DNA of 64,000 nucleotides from Ophioderma brevispina. Taxonomy: Eukaryota; Echinodermata; Ophiuroidea; Amphilepidida; Ophiodermatidae. The first letter of the stretch is position 1; each line of letters begins with the position of its first letter. Below, in pieces: positions 44,400 to 55,559 of the stretch. Where the stretch lies: contig JAMKCH010001612.1 of NCBI GenBank assembly GCA_023653785.1, positions 1 to 64,000 of the forward strand, read 5' to 3'. The notes under the pieces were generated by a model. The model was not told the origin of the DNA and did not search any database. It worked only from the letters and a program-made list of their open reading frames with translations. A program made the position numbers and the translations under genes.

Positions 44400-45905
44400 C
44401 GGTCCCATAGGCCATTATGCGGTAATATCTGTCCGTTTGTTGTTGTAGGATGGCTGGATGGGAGCTCCCGACCTCAGCTTCGCAGAGGAAGGAGCTCTTA
44501 TTCCATATAAAAATAGGCAAGCGGGACGGCCCTGAAAAGAGGCTTATTTAACAAAAAAGCGGCAATATGCCCACAACGTCAAAATTTTGTGTTATATCGA
44601 AAATATAGTGTTTGAAGTTATTGGAAGTGAAATCTGCAATCATTTGCTCATGTAGAACAATAGATATAGGCTAATTTGCATACAATATGCATACGAAATT
44701 AGGTATGCACGTATTTACAGAAAAATAGCTATAACTTTATCAATTAAAGAGCTATCGATTTCGTTTCTTTTTAATAATTTAGCCAATGAATCTACCGAAC
44801 TATAATAGTAAGAAAACTGACATAATCTCTTTGATATAAGTATGTAACAGGTCGATATTTTCAGATTTTTACATATTTTTGTGATTTTAGATGCTATTTT
44901 TACTTATAAACTTTTATACATACATTATATTGTACATTCTTCTTGATAATATGTATCCTATAACATTTTGCAAGAACAGTGAGCATTTTGAAGTGTTTTG
45001 GTTGAATTTCGGCCGAGAAAATGCTTCGTTTCTCAGAGTGCATGAAACCCAAAAATCTGCATTTTAACCGATCTGCGAGGTGAACAACCACGCAGTGGGT
45101 TCCCTTATTGCTCGGTCCACAGTGTTGACCCTGAACAATTGAGGGGTTTCGGCTGTGAAGCAAAATCACATATACACCAAAATTTGTGTATCTCAGGTTT
45201 ATATTTCTGGTAGGGGGAAGAGGAAGCCAGACAAACGAAAGAAGTTTGTTAAAATGAATTCGTCAACCAACTGGTTTGTTCGCTATTATCATTTTGCAAG
45301 CGAAATGAGACTAATGAATAAGATTCAAAGCGGGACCTTGGGGGAGCGACGAAAGAAGCGTCCGAACGTCGATCCCCTACATATCCCAAAAGTTTATAAA
45401 GATCATAACATGCTGTTTGCGATCGTATTGAGCAAGTAAATTCGTACTTCAATGAGATTTTGGTAAAAATAAGGCCGTTGTTTATTAGCAAAAGTCCACT
45501 TTGGCCCAATCTCCCACCCCACCACCACAAAAAGATTCACATTTTGCAAAAAAAAATTCACTCTTGCTCAATCCCCATCCCCTGAAAAAAAATCCTGGCT
45601 ACCGATCTAAATGTTTCCGTATGTGTTCTGAAACAATGTACGTGCATGTATTGCTTCGAACCATCACTTTATAAAAAAACGATAGTTAAATCTATTAACA
45701 GTAGGCCTATATTAAGATTAACGTTTATAGAATATTTGAAGTCGTGAAACTGACAATGAATTTCTAGTTTCAAGGATTTCAATGATGCCTTTAAATGAAA
45801 CAATTTGTCAAAAATATTATATCATCATGAAGAATGATAGGAAATAATATACCAAAGGCAAACAAACAATAAGCCAAGCAAACAAATTGTTAAGGTAACT
45901 CGTAC
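44400..45905. other. No recognisable gene
   Basis: 44400-44530 may still belong to the 5' part of the DIRS element (PTTTNGQILPHNGLWDRGKQ in the RT frame, minus strand), with a stop further upstream. The rest is AT-rich. A 94-codon plus-strand frame at 45155-45439 and a minus frame opposite it show no recognisable domain. Confidence 0.4.
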
Positions 45906-45917
45906 AAACTAAATAAA

Positions 45918-46062
45918 AATGCGCCTTGGAACCTTTTTTGTCCTCAAATTGTAACGCTCAAGAATGGAACCATCAAAACGGTTCTTAAAAATTTGAGAAC
46001 CACAAAAGGTTCTTAAGAGGACAAGTTTAGAACCTCTAGCACTTTTTTCTTAGAGTGTAAGA
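45918..46062. mobile_element. Small MITE rich in GGTTCTTAA
   Basis: GAACCTTTTTTGTCCTCAAA and its reverse-complement form GAGAACCACAAAAGGTTCTT flank TCAAGAATGGAACCATCAAA. The right side ends CTTTTTTCTTAGAGTGTAAG. The alternating GGTTCT/AGAACC words and the ACACTCTAAGAAAA tip resemble small MITEs known from many animals. The left tip appears degraded. Confidence 0.5.
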
Positions 46063-46426
46063 GGTGGAAATGGAGCAGAATCTTTGAAAAATGGGGGAAA
46101 TCTGCCGAAAAAGATGAAGAAACATGCTCCGGATTTCCTCAGACCGGACGTTTGGCCCGGGCACTGGAACGACAAAACCTGCTCATTTCCCCTGCAAACT
46201 ATTTTATCTGAATTCTATCCCATTATAGTGCTACAAGCATTATGGCTTGTTTACGGTTAACGGAAAATATTTGTATATCCAGTAATCTGTCTGCTCGCGT
46301 TAAAATGGTGGGTCGGATTCAAATGAAATTTTTGAATCAAGATATGTTCGTGATGGATTTCCGTATGAAACACAGAAAATTGAATGTTGTAATCGGGTGG
46401 GGCACCTTAAACATGTCAAAATTTAA

Positions 46427-46494
46427 TTCTTGCGACAAAGCTAACGGTGTTTAAAACGCGTTCTTGCGACAAAGCTAACAGTGTTTAAAACGCG
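46427..46494. repeat. 34-bp direct duplication
   Basis: Two adjacent copies of TTCTTGCGACAAAGCTAACR followed by GTGTTTAAAACGCGT, differing at one base. Each unit ends in ACGCGT. Confidence 0.9.
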
Positions 46495-46683
46495 TTAAGG
46501 CGTTCACGTTAGAAATTCTCATTGCTCTGATATAGAAATGGAAAAAACGATGCTGGATTTAAATGATTTATAGGAGCAGTGGTATAAGTAAATACCCACT
46601 TTTGACAAAAAAGTATTTTTGATTTTGTTGTTTTGTTAAACGCGTCTATAGGTGCTTAAAAAACTGTGACAAAATCTAAACAC

Positions 46684-47204
46684 TTAGGCCCGTATTCCAA
46701 AAACTTGTTTAACTAAACGCGATTTTAGCTTAAAATCGCCGTAATTTAAAATTTCGTTTAAGCAAAACGCGTTTAAATATTTTTAACCATTTGCTTGCTT
46801 AAACAAAAGCTTTAAACACGAGTAACATCGTCGTCATTTAAAGACGCTAACTTGAGTGTATAAAAGGTCCTATTGTGTTTTGATGGTTGTGCGCACAAAG
46901 TGTATCATGGCTTTCCGTAGCGTTTAAGGTGCTACACGAACTGGGCGAGAACGTTATGCACCATTGCTGTTGCCAACTGGACAGTACAATGGGCCGTGCA
47001 CTTGACGGAAACACACAGTAAAACACTTCTTAAACTAGCCCCGTACCTAGTTTAAATTTCGATGCATTTTGGCGGAGTTAAAATTGCGTTTAACTTTAAA
47101 ATCCTTTCTGGAATTGCGTTTACTTAAGCTATACGTTTATCTCACATATAAACGTTCGTTTAGCTTAAAATCGCGCTAAACACCTTTTTGGAATACGGGC
47201 CTTA
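46684..47204. mobile_element. PIF/Harbinger-like MITE
   Basis: The tips are GGCCCGTATTCCAAAAA and its exact reverse complement TTTTTGGAATACGGGCC. They are flanked on both sides by TTA (46684-46686 and 47202-47204), the 3-bp target duplication expected for PIF/Harbinger. Complementarity continues imperfectly for about 50 bp (GTTTAR..CGCGATTTTAGCTTAA). The interior (about 420 bp) is rich in GTTTAAAC-like words and carries no transposase. Confidence 0.85.
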
Positions 47205-47482
47205 CGGTTTACAGTGAATGTGTAAAAAAGGTAGCTAGGCCTAGGAATCTGCTTAATAACTAAACTGATATTTCAATATAAATACGTAGGCCGAAGTGTG
47301 CAGATATGAAAAAATACATACTATTAGCATAATTTTATTGCAGTGAAGGCATATGCCCCAATTTAAAAAAAAAACAACGTTTTATTTACTGACGATATTG
47401 AAGCAATGCCTCCGGGCATTTAACACGCGTCATATGTGACTCTTCACAAATTTTAGGAACAGAGGTGGTCGTAAGCTTTATA

Positions 47483-49231
47483 GTCAGGAGGAAGTGTAGG
47501 GGCAGGTTGGAAATGGAGTACAGACTTTTTCTATAGATCGATTTTTAATTATGAGGACCTTAGCCAATAATTTCTGGAGGGTGTGCAAAATTTCGTGCAG
47601 TGGCATTTTCTAGAAATCCAATATGGCCGCTGCCACCCTCAAATTCATTCAAATGACCATAATTTTATGCTTTGTGTCCAGGTTTTAAAGCATGAGGAAT
47701 CTACTGGACGGGTTCTTGATATGACTTGCTCATTACCAACAAATCCAATATGGCCACCCCAAAGTGCAATATGACCCGAAATCATTCAATTGACCATAAC
47801 TCATCAAGTATTTGTGATAGAGGGATAATTCTGGGCTCTGTACCCAGTAGGAACTCATATCTGACATTTCAAGTTTGTTATCATGCTTGCCAATCAAGAT
47901 GGCAGCCATTATGACTGCCTTTAAGATCTTTAAAACTTACAAATTGTCATATATTCATTATATATTGGCCGTCATTTTGAAATTTTTAAGTATATTTTTA
48001 AAACAAAAATACCAGAAACGAGTTTGTAATGTTCAAAGGCATACATCTCATACTTTAATTTAAACTTTAATAATCATTATGAATGCTATAACTAAATACA
48101 ATACAGATGTATCATAATTTATAGGTTTTAAAGAAGGTAAAAAAGCAGCCATATTGGCCCCAATCTTAACATTTTCGTTTGTTAACGAAACAAAAATACC
48201 ATATAATGATGTCAAGTGATCAAATACTTATCACATACCTTAATTTACACCTTCATAACAAAAATTAGTTGATGTATCTACAAATAATACAGATTTTAAA
48301 TATCTGTAAAGGCAGCTATATTGGCTGCCATCTTGAATTTGGAAAGTATCGATTGCAGAGATATGCTAGATAATAGTTTCTAGTGACCAAATACATATAT
48401 CTCATCAATGTAAAGCATAAACCATACATATAGACGCTAGAATCAAGCCTCACCACTGCAAAATTTGCAGAACACTATACGTGTCCGGATGTGTTCTAAA
48501 TGCATTCTAGAAGTGTTAAAATAACACTTACAGAGTGTGTTTAATTGTAACAGATTTTGAACACTGCAGAACATGTTTTAGGTCTTTAGGATGTATTCTG
48601 TTTATCATAAATAGGTATACTGGAGGAGTTAAGATCATTTTAATGATTCCGGGCGCATATTTGAGTTTTGAGCAGCCATATTGGATTTTGTGGCGTTCTA
48701 TTATCAAATTACATTACTAACACTTCCTTGTGCTTAAAAACCCCGGAGTACCACATCCCCCCCAAAAGACTGGCTCTATCAAAAATAATTAACGGATTTT
48801 TATTGATTTTGGACATGAAGCAGCCATATTGGATTTTCCAAAAATGCCAAAAAACTGCACCAAATTTGCACACCCCTTCAAAAATATTGGCTATGTCCTT
48901 AATAATACTCAATTATATTACCTCTTTGCACCATTTTCTGCGATAATGGTTCGCCAATGCATTTTCCTTATTAAATCAAGCTTGTTTTAGGTAATAGAAT
49001 AGAAATAAATGGTTGCAGTATCATTATGGGCTCATAATATATCCTCGGCCAGAGAAAAAACCTTTTAATAATGGGCTGCGCCTAGACCATTATGTAGTTT
49101 TTCTGACCTCGGACACATTATTCGCCATAAGGATACTGCCTCACCCTTGATGTATTATTAAAATCTATTGGATAGAAAAAGTCTGTACTCCATTCCCTCA
49201 TTCAGGCTGTGTGCGCAAAATTCCACCTGAC
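47483..49231. mobile_element. 1.75 kb TA-flanked palindromic (foldback) element
   Basis: The tips GTCAGGAGGAA and GTCAGGTGGAA are inverted and each is bordered by TA. AATGGAGTACAGACTTTTTC follows in both arms. Further in, GTGTGCAAAATTTCGTGCAG (about 47580) matches GTGTGCAAATTTGGTGCAG in the other arm, and the ATCCAATATGGC blocks also match, in opposite orientation about the centre. The element is therefore an imperfect palindrome with arms of ~800-900 bp. No transposase is found. Confidence 0.85.
49011..49141. mobile_element. Hairpin MITE nested in the palindromic element
   Basis: GCAGTATCATTATGGG and CCATAAGGATACTGC form inverted tips. Inside, ATCCTCGGCCAGAGAAAAAA pairs with TTTTTCTGACCTCGGACAC. 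The opposite arm of the host element lacks this block, so it is a later insertion. Confidence 0.7.
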
Positions 49232-49239
49232 TATTAGGA

Positions 49240-50815
49240 GGGACGCTTATGGCAACATGCACGACCCACCACCCCGCTTTCTCCGCATATGTATTGCAGA
49301 TCAAACATATACCATCATTTCAGTAAACCATTTCTGTTTTAATAGTAAAATTTATATACTACTATAATCGAGAACATTTACACCCCCTGACTAAATAATA
49401 TTAATTGTTATAATAAATGCATAAATAAGGTGGTTGTGATCCGTACACTGGTTTACGGGAAATTTATACACAAACTCTAGTGATTTCTTGGGTTTCATTT
49501 GTGCAAACTAACCCGTGCACACTACTCCAGAGTCATTTTATTATCAAATTACTTGATTTACACAAAAAACCAAACTGTTTTAGCCCTATTCATTTAGGGG
49601 AGTGTAACAGAAAAATCATCAAAATTAAGTTTTGACAAAAAAATTATTTAAGACGAACGTCATATGCAAAATGCACCAGTCTCCCTTTATTTGTCAATTC
49701 GTACGGATGTACCGAAAAAGGCTGAAAACGACCACAGATTTTGACTTAAATAGGGCCCTTATTCTTGGTGGTATTTATGGCATTATGGTGTAAAATTGTT
49801 TTAGTGGCTCGATAAAGTCCAATTCCACCAAGCTTTTTGTACGAAAATTGGATGGTGTCAATGTCACTCCTAAAAAGTAGATCAATTAACGCCATTGAAT
49901 TACTCCTTTCCGATAACTGTATTGTTTTAAAGGTCCATGGCATGATCTCGATAACCCCCCCCCCACAGATTGTACGGAAGTTGTCAAAATTGTCTGAGGA
50001 AAGCTACCATTTTTTTTCTATTTACTAAAAGGTATTTGGTTTTCAAACGAAAAAAATTCCAATATTAATTTTACAAAGGATTCTATGATTTACATAATCA
50101 CGTTTCTTATCAAAACGGATTAAAATATTGCCATGAATCTTTTTTTCTGAGGGGTATTGGGGTAAGGTCATTCAATCAAAATAAAACACTTTATATATAA
50201 CTAACGGGTCACCCCCCTTTCAGGCAAAGTAGATTGATATGGATTTGGAAATCCGATGGTAATCACATACTCTCTTAAAATCAAAGAGGAATTTCACTTT
50301 TACAGGGCTCTCACTCCAACAAAAGGTGGAAATCTCAAACCTTTGATTTTTGGGTAAAATTTACTCTTGATAATTTAAAAAATCAACAATTTATCATTGT
50401 GTAAATTATCAAGAAGAACTTGGATTCCAAAATGTCTTTGACGATTGGAAATTTCAAAAGCGATGAAGATTATAGCTTTTTTGTCTGAAAACGCGACATT
50501 CGCGGCAATTCAAAACCCGCGTGATATGACGTAAAAGGTTCTACAGCTTAAACAAAAATAAACTCACTTTTTGACAAAATCCGGGCCCTCCCCCCCCAAA
50601 TAAATCTTCGATATCCTGAGATTATACTGCCTTTCAAATGAAGCTTAGCCAATAAGAACGGTTCGTTTCGTTCAGTTTCCCGCTTCGCATAGGCGCGTAA
50701 AAAAAATCACATTTGAGTGCATTTTTTTAAGATTTTCAATATTTTTAACTATTTTAAAAAAAATCGTCAGATAAGGAAAAAATGCCACGAAGCAGCCCAA
50801 CCCAAAAATAAAAAT
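49240..50815. other. No recognisable gene
   Basis: AT-rich DNA with a nine-C run near 49955 and an eight-C run near 50590. Open frames are under 70 codons. Confidence 0.45.
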
Positions 50816-50819
50816 TGTC

Positions 50820-51000
50820 AAAAAGCATAGAAAGGAATTTCCAGAGCGCATAGCTTTTTGACTAAAAACAAACGCATTAGCGCTTAGCCCAGAAACTAAA
50901 GTATGTCCGGCTTCCTACAGGCCCAAACCCTAAGCGCTATCGTTTTTTAGTCAGAAAAAATACCCGCCACGCGGGGAATTCCTTTTTTATTGCATTTTTA
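50820..51000. repeat. Inverted repeat with ~70 bp arms
   Basis: AAAAAGCATAGAAAGGAATT and TTTTTGACTAAAAAC..AGCGCTTAG on the left pair with CTAAGCGCT..GTTTTTTAGTCAGAAA and GGAATTCCTTTTTTATTGCA on the right. The loop is about 35 bp. Probably a small foldback element. Confidence 0.7.
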
Positions 51001-51004
51001 GACC

Positions 51005-51715
51005 TTATATTTTGCGGCCAATTTTTTTTCTTGACAACCCCCCAAAAAAAGTTAGTTTCTAGGAAAACCTTAAACAAAGAAAGAAATGATTTTGTCCACC
51101 TGATTGCATCTGGAAGCTGAAGGACAAACCTTTTTTTTCCCTGGCCTTATATGGTTTTGAGCTACAGGAAGTCGAGACGAACTCTTCTGTTCTGCGCCTT
51201 AGTATCATAACGATCCAAAACGTTATTATGTAGAGCTTGGTTGTGCCCAACATCAATGCCAGGTAGGTACTATAGAAGGACAAAAAACTTGATTTTCCAT
51301 GAACAAAATCATTTGTCTACCGATAAACCATTTTTTTCGGCGAAAAGTTATACTTGCTATAGATGTGAATTCAGAACCTCTACAAAAGAACCGTATTTTC
51401 CGTTTAGCTAAGTTTTCTTTTAAATCGATAAAACATATTTTGGTAGATCCAAAAAAACTACCTTTGACCAAATCGATATGAAAATTGTTTAGGCTTAAAA
51501 TTTTTCGATCGAAAACAAGAGGTATCTCCCAGGCTTTCGCACGATTAACACCTGCTTTTTCAAATTACAAAACAAACTGTTTTTTTTTTTCAAAATCGCT
51601 ACGTCTTGTTCAACAACACTGCAAATTTAACCATTTTTATCACCGGCCTGACCCTGATAGATTAGGTCTGCCTGCGATTTTCGTCGCCGTTGTCAACGAG
51701 AACACGGGATCTGAC
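51005..51715. other. No recognisable gene
   Basis: AT-rich, short open frames on both strands without family signatures. Confidence 0.4.
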
Positions 51716-51721
51716 ACGCCG

Positions 51722-52140
51722 AGCAGTTCAGTTCAGTTCATTTTATTTCACCATTGATCACTACATCCAGGGTAAAAAAATATTATGAGCGTGGGTGACC
51801 AAGCAGAGCAAAGCTCGAAGTAATTGGCCACCCTTATTGTTCTAAGTTACAGACAAAGACATAACATGTGCAAGACGAACGTAAACGAAAAAACCGTGCA
51901 GAGTACAGGAAAAAACCGAAACAAAAGCAGAGAACAATACCATACAGCAGTGCAATAGATTGCCAATGACAAGTTGATTCTGAGAAGTCATTTTAAGGCG
52001 CAATAAAAATATAAAATAAAATGAGCAAGAGCCTAACAATGTCAAATGGCAAAGAGACAATATATTCATGCAAAGATTTTTAAGTATAATACCACGTTTA
52101 GAACCAATGAGAGTAGATGCTCGTTTCAACAAGATGTAGA
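51722..52140 (-). mobile_element. Possible LINE 3' end, minus strand
   Basis: On the minus strand the segment ends in GAAATAAAATGAACTGAACT, a short ACTGA-type 3' tail of the kind that terminates many CR1-clade LINEs, preceded by non-coding sequence. The 96-codon minus open frame (51842-52132) does not show an RT motif. The call rests on the tail alone. Confidence 0.3.
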
Positions 52141-52144
52141 TAAT

Positions 52145-53940
52145 ACAACTGGTAAAGATTTCAAATATAAATATGTAAATAGTAAAGAATCATGATTCAC
52201 AGGCTGTTTGAGTCTCCTTTTTATGACTAAACCAGAATACTAATACAAAACGGCTACGCAGCCCGACAACTCACACCCTGAGCAAATTTTAAGAGTTTTC
52301 ATCGCGGGTTATATGATTTTGCACAACTCTAGTTACCACAAACCCATGGGGAATGGTCACACAAGGGTGCTACACATAGAACCAGACCCCGTAATGCCCC
52401 ACACGGCAAGACGCCCGCCGTGAATTTCACTGATATGGGCAGGAACTCCCGACATCTCCCTCCTTATACTCCGATTCACTGATTGTGACCCCGTATCATT
52501 CGTGTGGATGTTGAAATATCATGAGGCGCATGGACTTCTTTAATCATGTTAATTGGAGCAATGTTAAGACCTGAATACACTATGGTGCGTTTCCCTGCAT
52601 GAATAATTGATTCAGTGGCAGGTGATTGATTTATATGCCTGTAGTGTCCCTCCAAGATAATCCGTGTGGCACGTGCATTTTGGAATTCTTTCCTTTGCCG
52701 GTAGGCTAGTAGGTCATGACCCATACGAACCCCTGCACGATACCCCACCAGGTGGAGTTTTGGAGACCACTATTTTTTGGAACCTTATACCATAGCTTCA
52801 AAATCAGTTGTCTTCAATCCCCATCCGGGGTTAAAGAGTAGGCGGCTTTTTTTCAAAATGGCGGCCATATTCCCACTTAATGCCTTTTTTGACATATAAT
52901 CTTAATTTTTGATCCACATTCATGCCTAGGATTGACCACTTAGTCCGCAACCAAAACACTCAAGTATGATTGCACAACCTTTTGGCATGCATAACCTGCC
53001 TCTAGAGGGCTTCATATTTCAAATGACCCCAACCCGATGCAATACCGTGTATTTAACACACTGAATAATGCCCTATAAAGGCAAAAATGACTGCCGGTGT
53101 CACCTAATTTATACTTTGTCTGGACCGGTGGATTGTTTTGGAGGTCAGTAAACAATTAAACTTAATAGTTCGCACTTTCAATGTGTATATGGAGGGCGCT
53201 ATATGTAAAATTGGTCTATGACTTACTATACTTTAGACCACAACCACAGCCACCTTAAATCACGACTCCCTTTAAGCATCCGCATACCGTGGTTTCTGGT
53301 CTTGACATTGTTACTAAGTGACAAAGCTTCTTCCTTCGCCTGCTTGCGCAGAGCTTCAGGCAAGGAGTGGTACGCGTAGCGACGCAGACCAAACTCGTCC
53401 ACATAGTTTGTTGTTAAGAATTACTAACGTACTTCAACACACAGGGTGCTGTGGTTGTGTCTATATGTGGCTCAGGGATGGAATGCTCGGGAGAGCGTGC
53501 ACATGCCTGTCCTGTTCGGCATCTGTGCCGGTGACCGGCGTGAGAGTGCGGGAGGCCTGGCGTTTTGTCTGTAAAGACAATCTTGGATTGGCGCCAGGGT
53601 GCAGATGTCCAAGGGAGACTCAAAGGGCCTTTAGAATGGCTCGCCCCTTATTTGTGATGAGAACCATCAGCGCGCAAGTCCATCCGGGCCACAATGGGGT
53701 GGTTGTATGCTTTCTTCTGTCTGCTTTGGGCCGTGTCATGCGTCACCTTTGGAGTGACCTGGTCTGGACCCCCTTGAGCACTGTGATATCATGTTTACTT
53801 GGAGTCACCTTGGACTGCACTCTATAAGGCCCACGTCGGAAGCAGTGGCTAGCTAGAGCGGGGCAAGGGAGGGGGCACATGCCCCGGACAACCTCAGGGG
53901 GCATTGAAATGATATTTCGGAAAAGAAATAAAAATATCCA
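52145..53940. other. No recognisable gene
   Basis: Contains a 90-codon minus frame (52476-52748) and a 169-codon plus frame (53318-53827). The latter lies in a GC-richer stretch and is Cys/Arg-rich; I see no domain, and the opposite strand is also open, so it is not called as a gene. Confidence 0.35.
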
Positions 53941-53944
53941 TCCT

Positions 53945-54390
53945 CTCGCGATAATGGATACCTGAGATCTTCTCTCTCCGAAGGCACTCAAACATACCAA
54001 AACGGAGAGGTTCCGGGGCTCCGTCACCGTGACCCACTCCGCCAGGCGCAGTATAGTTCATCTGCTTCAAGATATGAGATTTACTGAGATCTCTCCGAAG
54101 GCACTCCCACATGCTATTAACTCAAGAGCTTCCACGTGCTCCGAACCCTGGACCCCGCCAGGGGCGTATATTTTTCATCTGCGTCATGAGTGTGAGATAA
54201 CCGAGAGCTCCCCGGATGCACTGAAACTGCTAAAACCCAAGAGCATCTGGGGCTCCGCCCCTGGACGCCCGCAACGTTCAGCATAGTTCCAGATAAGGAC
54301 ATAACCCCGCTCCGAAGTACGCTCGCACATGGTTAACTCAGAGCTTCGGGGGTCTCTGCCCCGACCCCCACAGGGGTTTTCCCATTATCC
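53945..54390. repeat. Tandem repeat, ~100-122 bp unit, about four copies
   Basis: Units contain GAGATYTACTGAGATCTCTC, CGAAGGCACTCCCACATG, AACTCAAGAGCTTCCGGGGC and TCCGCCCCTGGACCCCGCC, then TATAGTTCATCTG. Unit starts fall near 53951, 54075, 54193 and 54290. Units are GC-rich and differ by substitutions as well as indels. Confidence 0.85.
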
Positions 54391-54404
54391 TGTAGGCCCG
54401 CATG

Positions 54405-54660
54405 CCCTGAATCGAACGGCGCTTGCCCCTGTTCTGGAGTACTGCTTGTCCCTATGCTTCCCTGTATGGGGGGGGGGGGTCAGTTCCCAGAAGCTTGACC
54501 CGTCGTTGGATGCTCCTGCCGGCTTGTCGCGGGGTGTCCTTCGCCACTCTCGGACAACTTATACCATGCAGCAGCGTAGCATAGCAATGAGCATAGCTGC
54601 CAAGTATATGGTGTGGAGCGCCCTGTGGTTGCACAGAGGCCTGCTGCTGACAGCCTTAGG
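54405..54660 (+). pseudogene. Possible LINE RT C-terminal fragment
   Basis: The frame reads ALAPVLEYC..FPVWGGGVSSQKLD and GVLRHSRTTY. This resembles the region after the polymerase core in LINE reverse transcriptases (family pattern: PxLEYxxPVW, then Arg/Leu-rich helix, then a short tail). A G-run near 54470 sits within it. No 3' tail or upstream RT core is seen. Confidence 0.4.
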
Positions 54661-54669
54661 GCCGGGGTA

Positions 54670-55280
54670 GTTTCTTAGGCAAGTCGGTCCTTTGAAATAG
54701 TCTGTAAGGATTTTGGGGATTTGCTTGTGGAAAGAAACATCTTTCAACCAAGTGGCATCTATTGTATTGAACCTGCGTGGCGTCTTCCGTCCCCGGGGCT
54801 GGCTCTCGTTGGCTGAGTGGGCGTTGTCTCAGCTGATTGGGATCCAGAATCGACCGATCAAAGTTCCCTTGCAGTAGTGAGTCCACCTGGAAGCAGATCA
54901 GTACCTGGAGCATCTCTGGTCTGCCCAATGTTGGGGCAACAATGCACAGACAGGACCTTGCAGAATTCATGAAGCATGCCAGACTTGTCCCCCCTCTGGC
55001 ATATCACATTTGAGAACCCCTGTGTTTTTGGATCCAATGAAGATTTGCAATTTTAATAATCATGCTATTGGTCAATTGGCGATCTTTTAAAAGCAATGCC
55101 TGTTTCCTTGAGCTCCTTTGATTCAGAAATTGATCTTCATCTCTTCCCTCCTCGTCTGAGTCCATGTCTTAACGGTCTTCTTCTGTATCAATTGATCTAT
55201 TATACTATTTATGTGCAGAGCACCTCTTTGGGCATCAATTCTGCCTGATGGCCACTTGTCTGTCACAGCCATCATTTAAC
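54670..55280. other. No recognisable gene
   Basis: Moderately GC-rich, with a 104-codon minus frame (54656-54970) lacking known motifs. Confidence 0.4.
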
Positions 55281-55289
55281 TTCCAACAT

Positions 55290-55515
55290 GATCATCTGGT
55301 GGAGGAAATTCTGGCTCTGCCACATCTACCTGGTACCAAATCAGGGGCTCTCTGGATGTGGCTCTGCTGACATGTTCATCCGCACAAATCTCTCATACAG
55401 TGCTCTGCTTCATCATTCGATCTTCCAAGGCTATGAAGGCATCGAATATACTTGTCACGTTTTGAACTTAACCCTCGTCTACCTGCCATTTTGTACCAAA
55501 CGCCGACCACCCCCC
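55290..55515 (+). pseudogene. Possible LINE endonuclease fragment
   Basis: FQGYEGIEYTC..LTLVYLPF followed by RRPPPP resembles the stretch of the apurinic-type endonuclease of CR1/L2 LINEs, in which F-x-x-(Y/F)-E-x-(I/L)-E precedes a Y-R-P-P block. The key YRPP is altered here and the catalytic residues are outside the readable part. Confidence 0.35.
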
Positions 55516-55559
55516 CCCGTGATTTTCGTTACTGACATCCGATTCCTATTCCTGTAATA

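Noticed and set aside
48140..48835. CCATATTGG words as serum response (CArG) boxes
   Set aside because: A CArG box needs six A/T bases between CC and GG; these have five. They are better explained as the repeated block of the palindromic element.
53318..53827. 169-codon plus-strand open frame as a gene
   Set aside because: No recognisable domain, Cys/Arg-rich composition expected from GC-rich non-coding DNA, overlapping open frame on the other strand, no paired regulatory signals.
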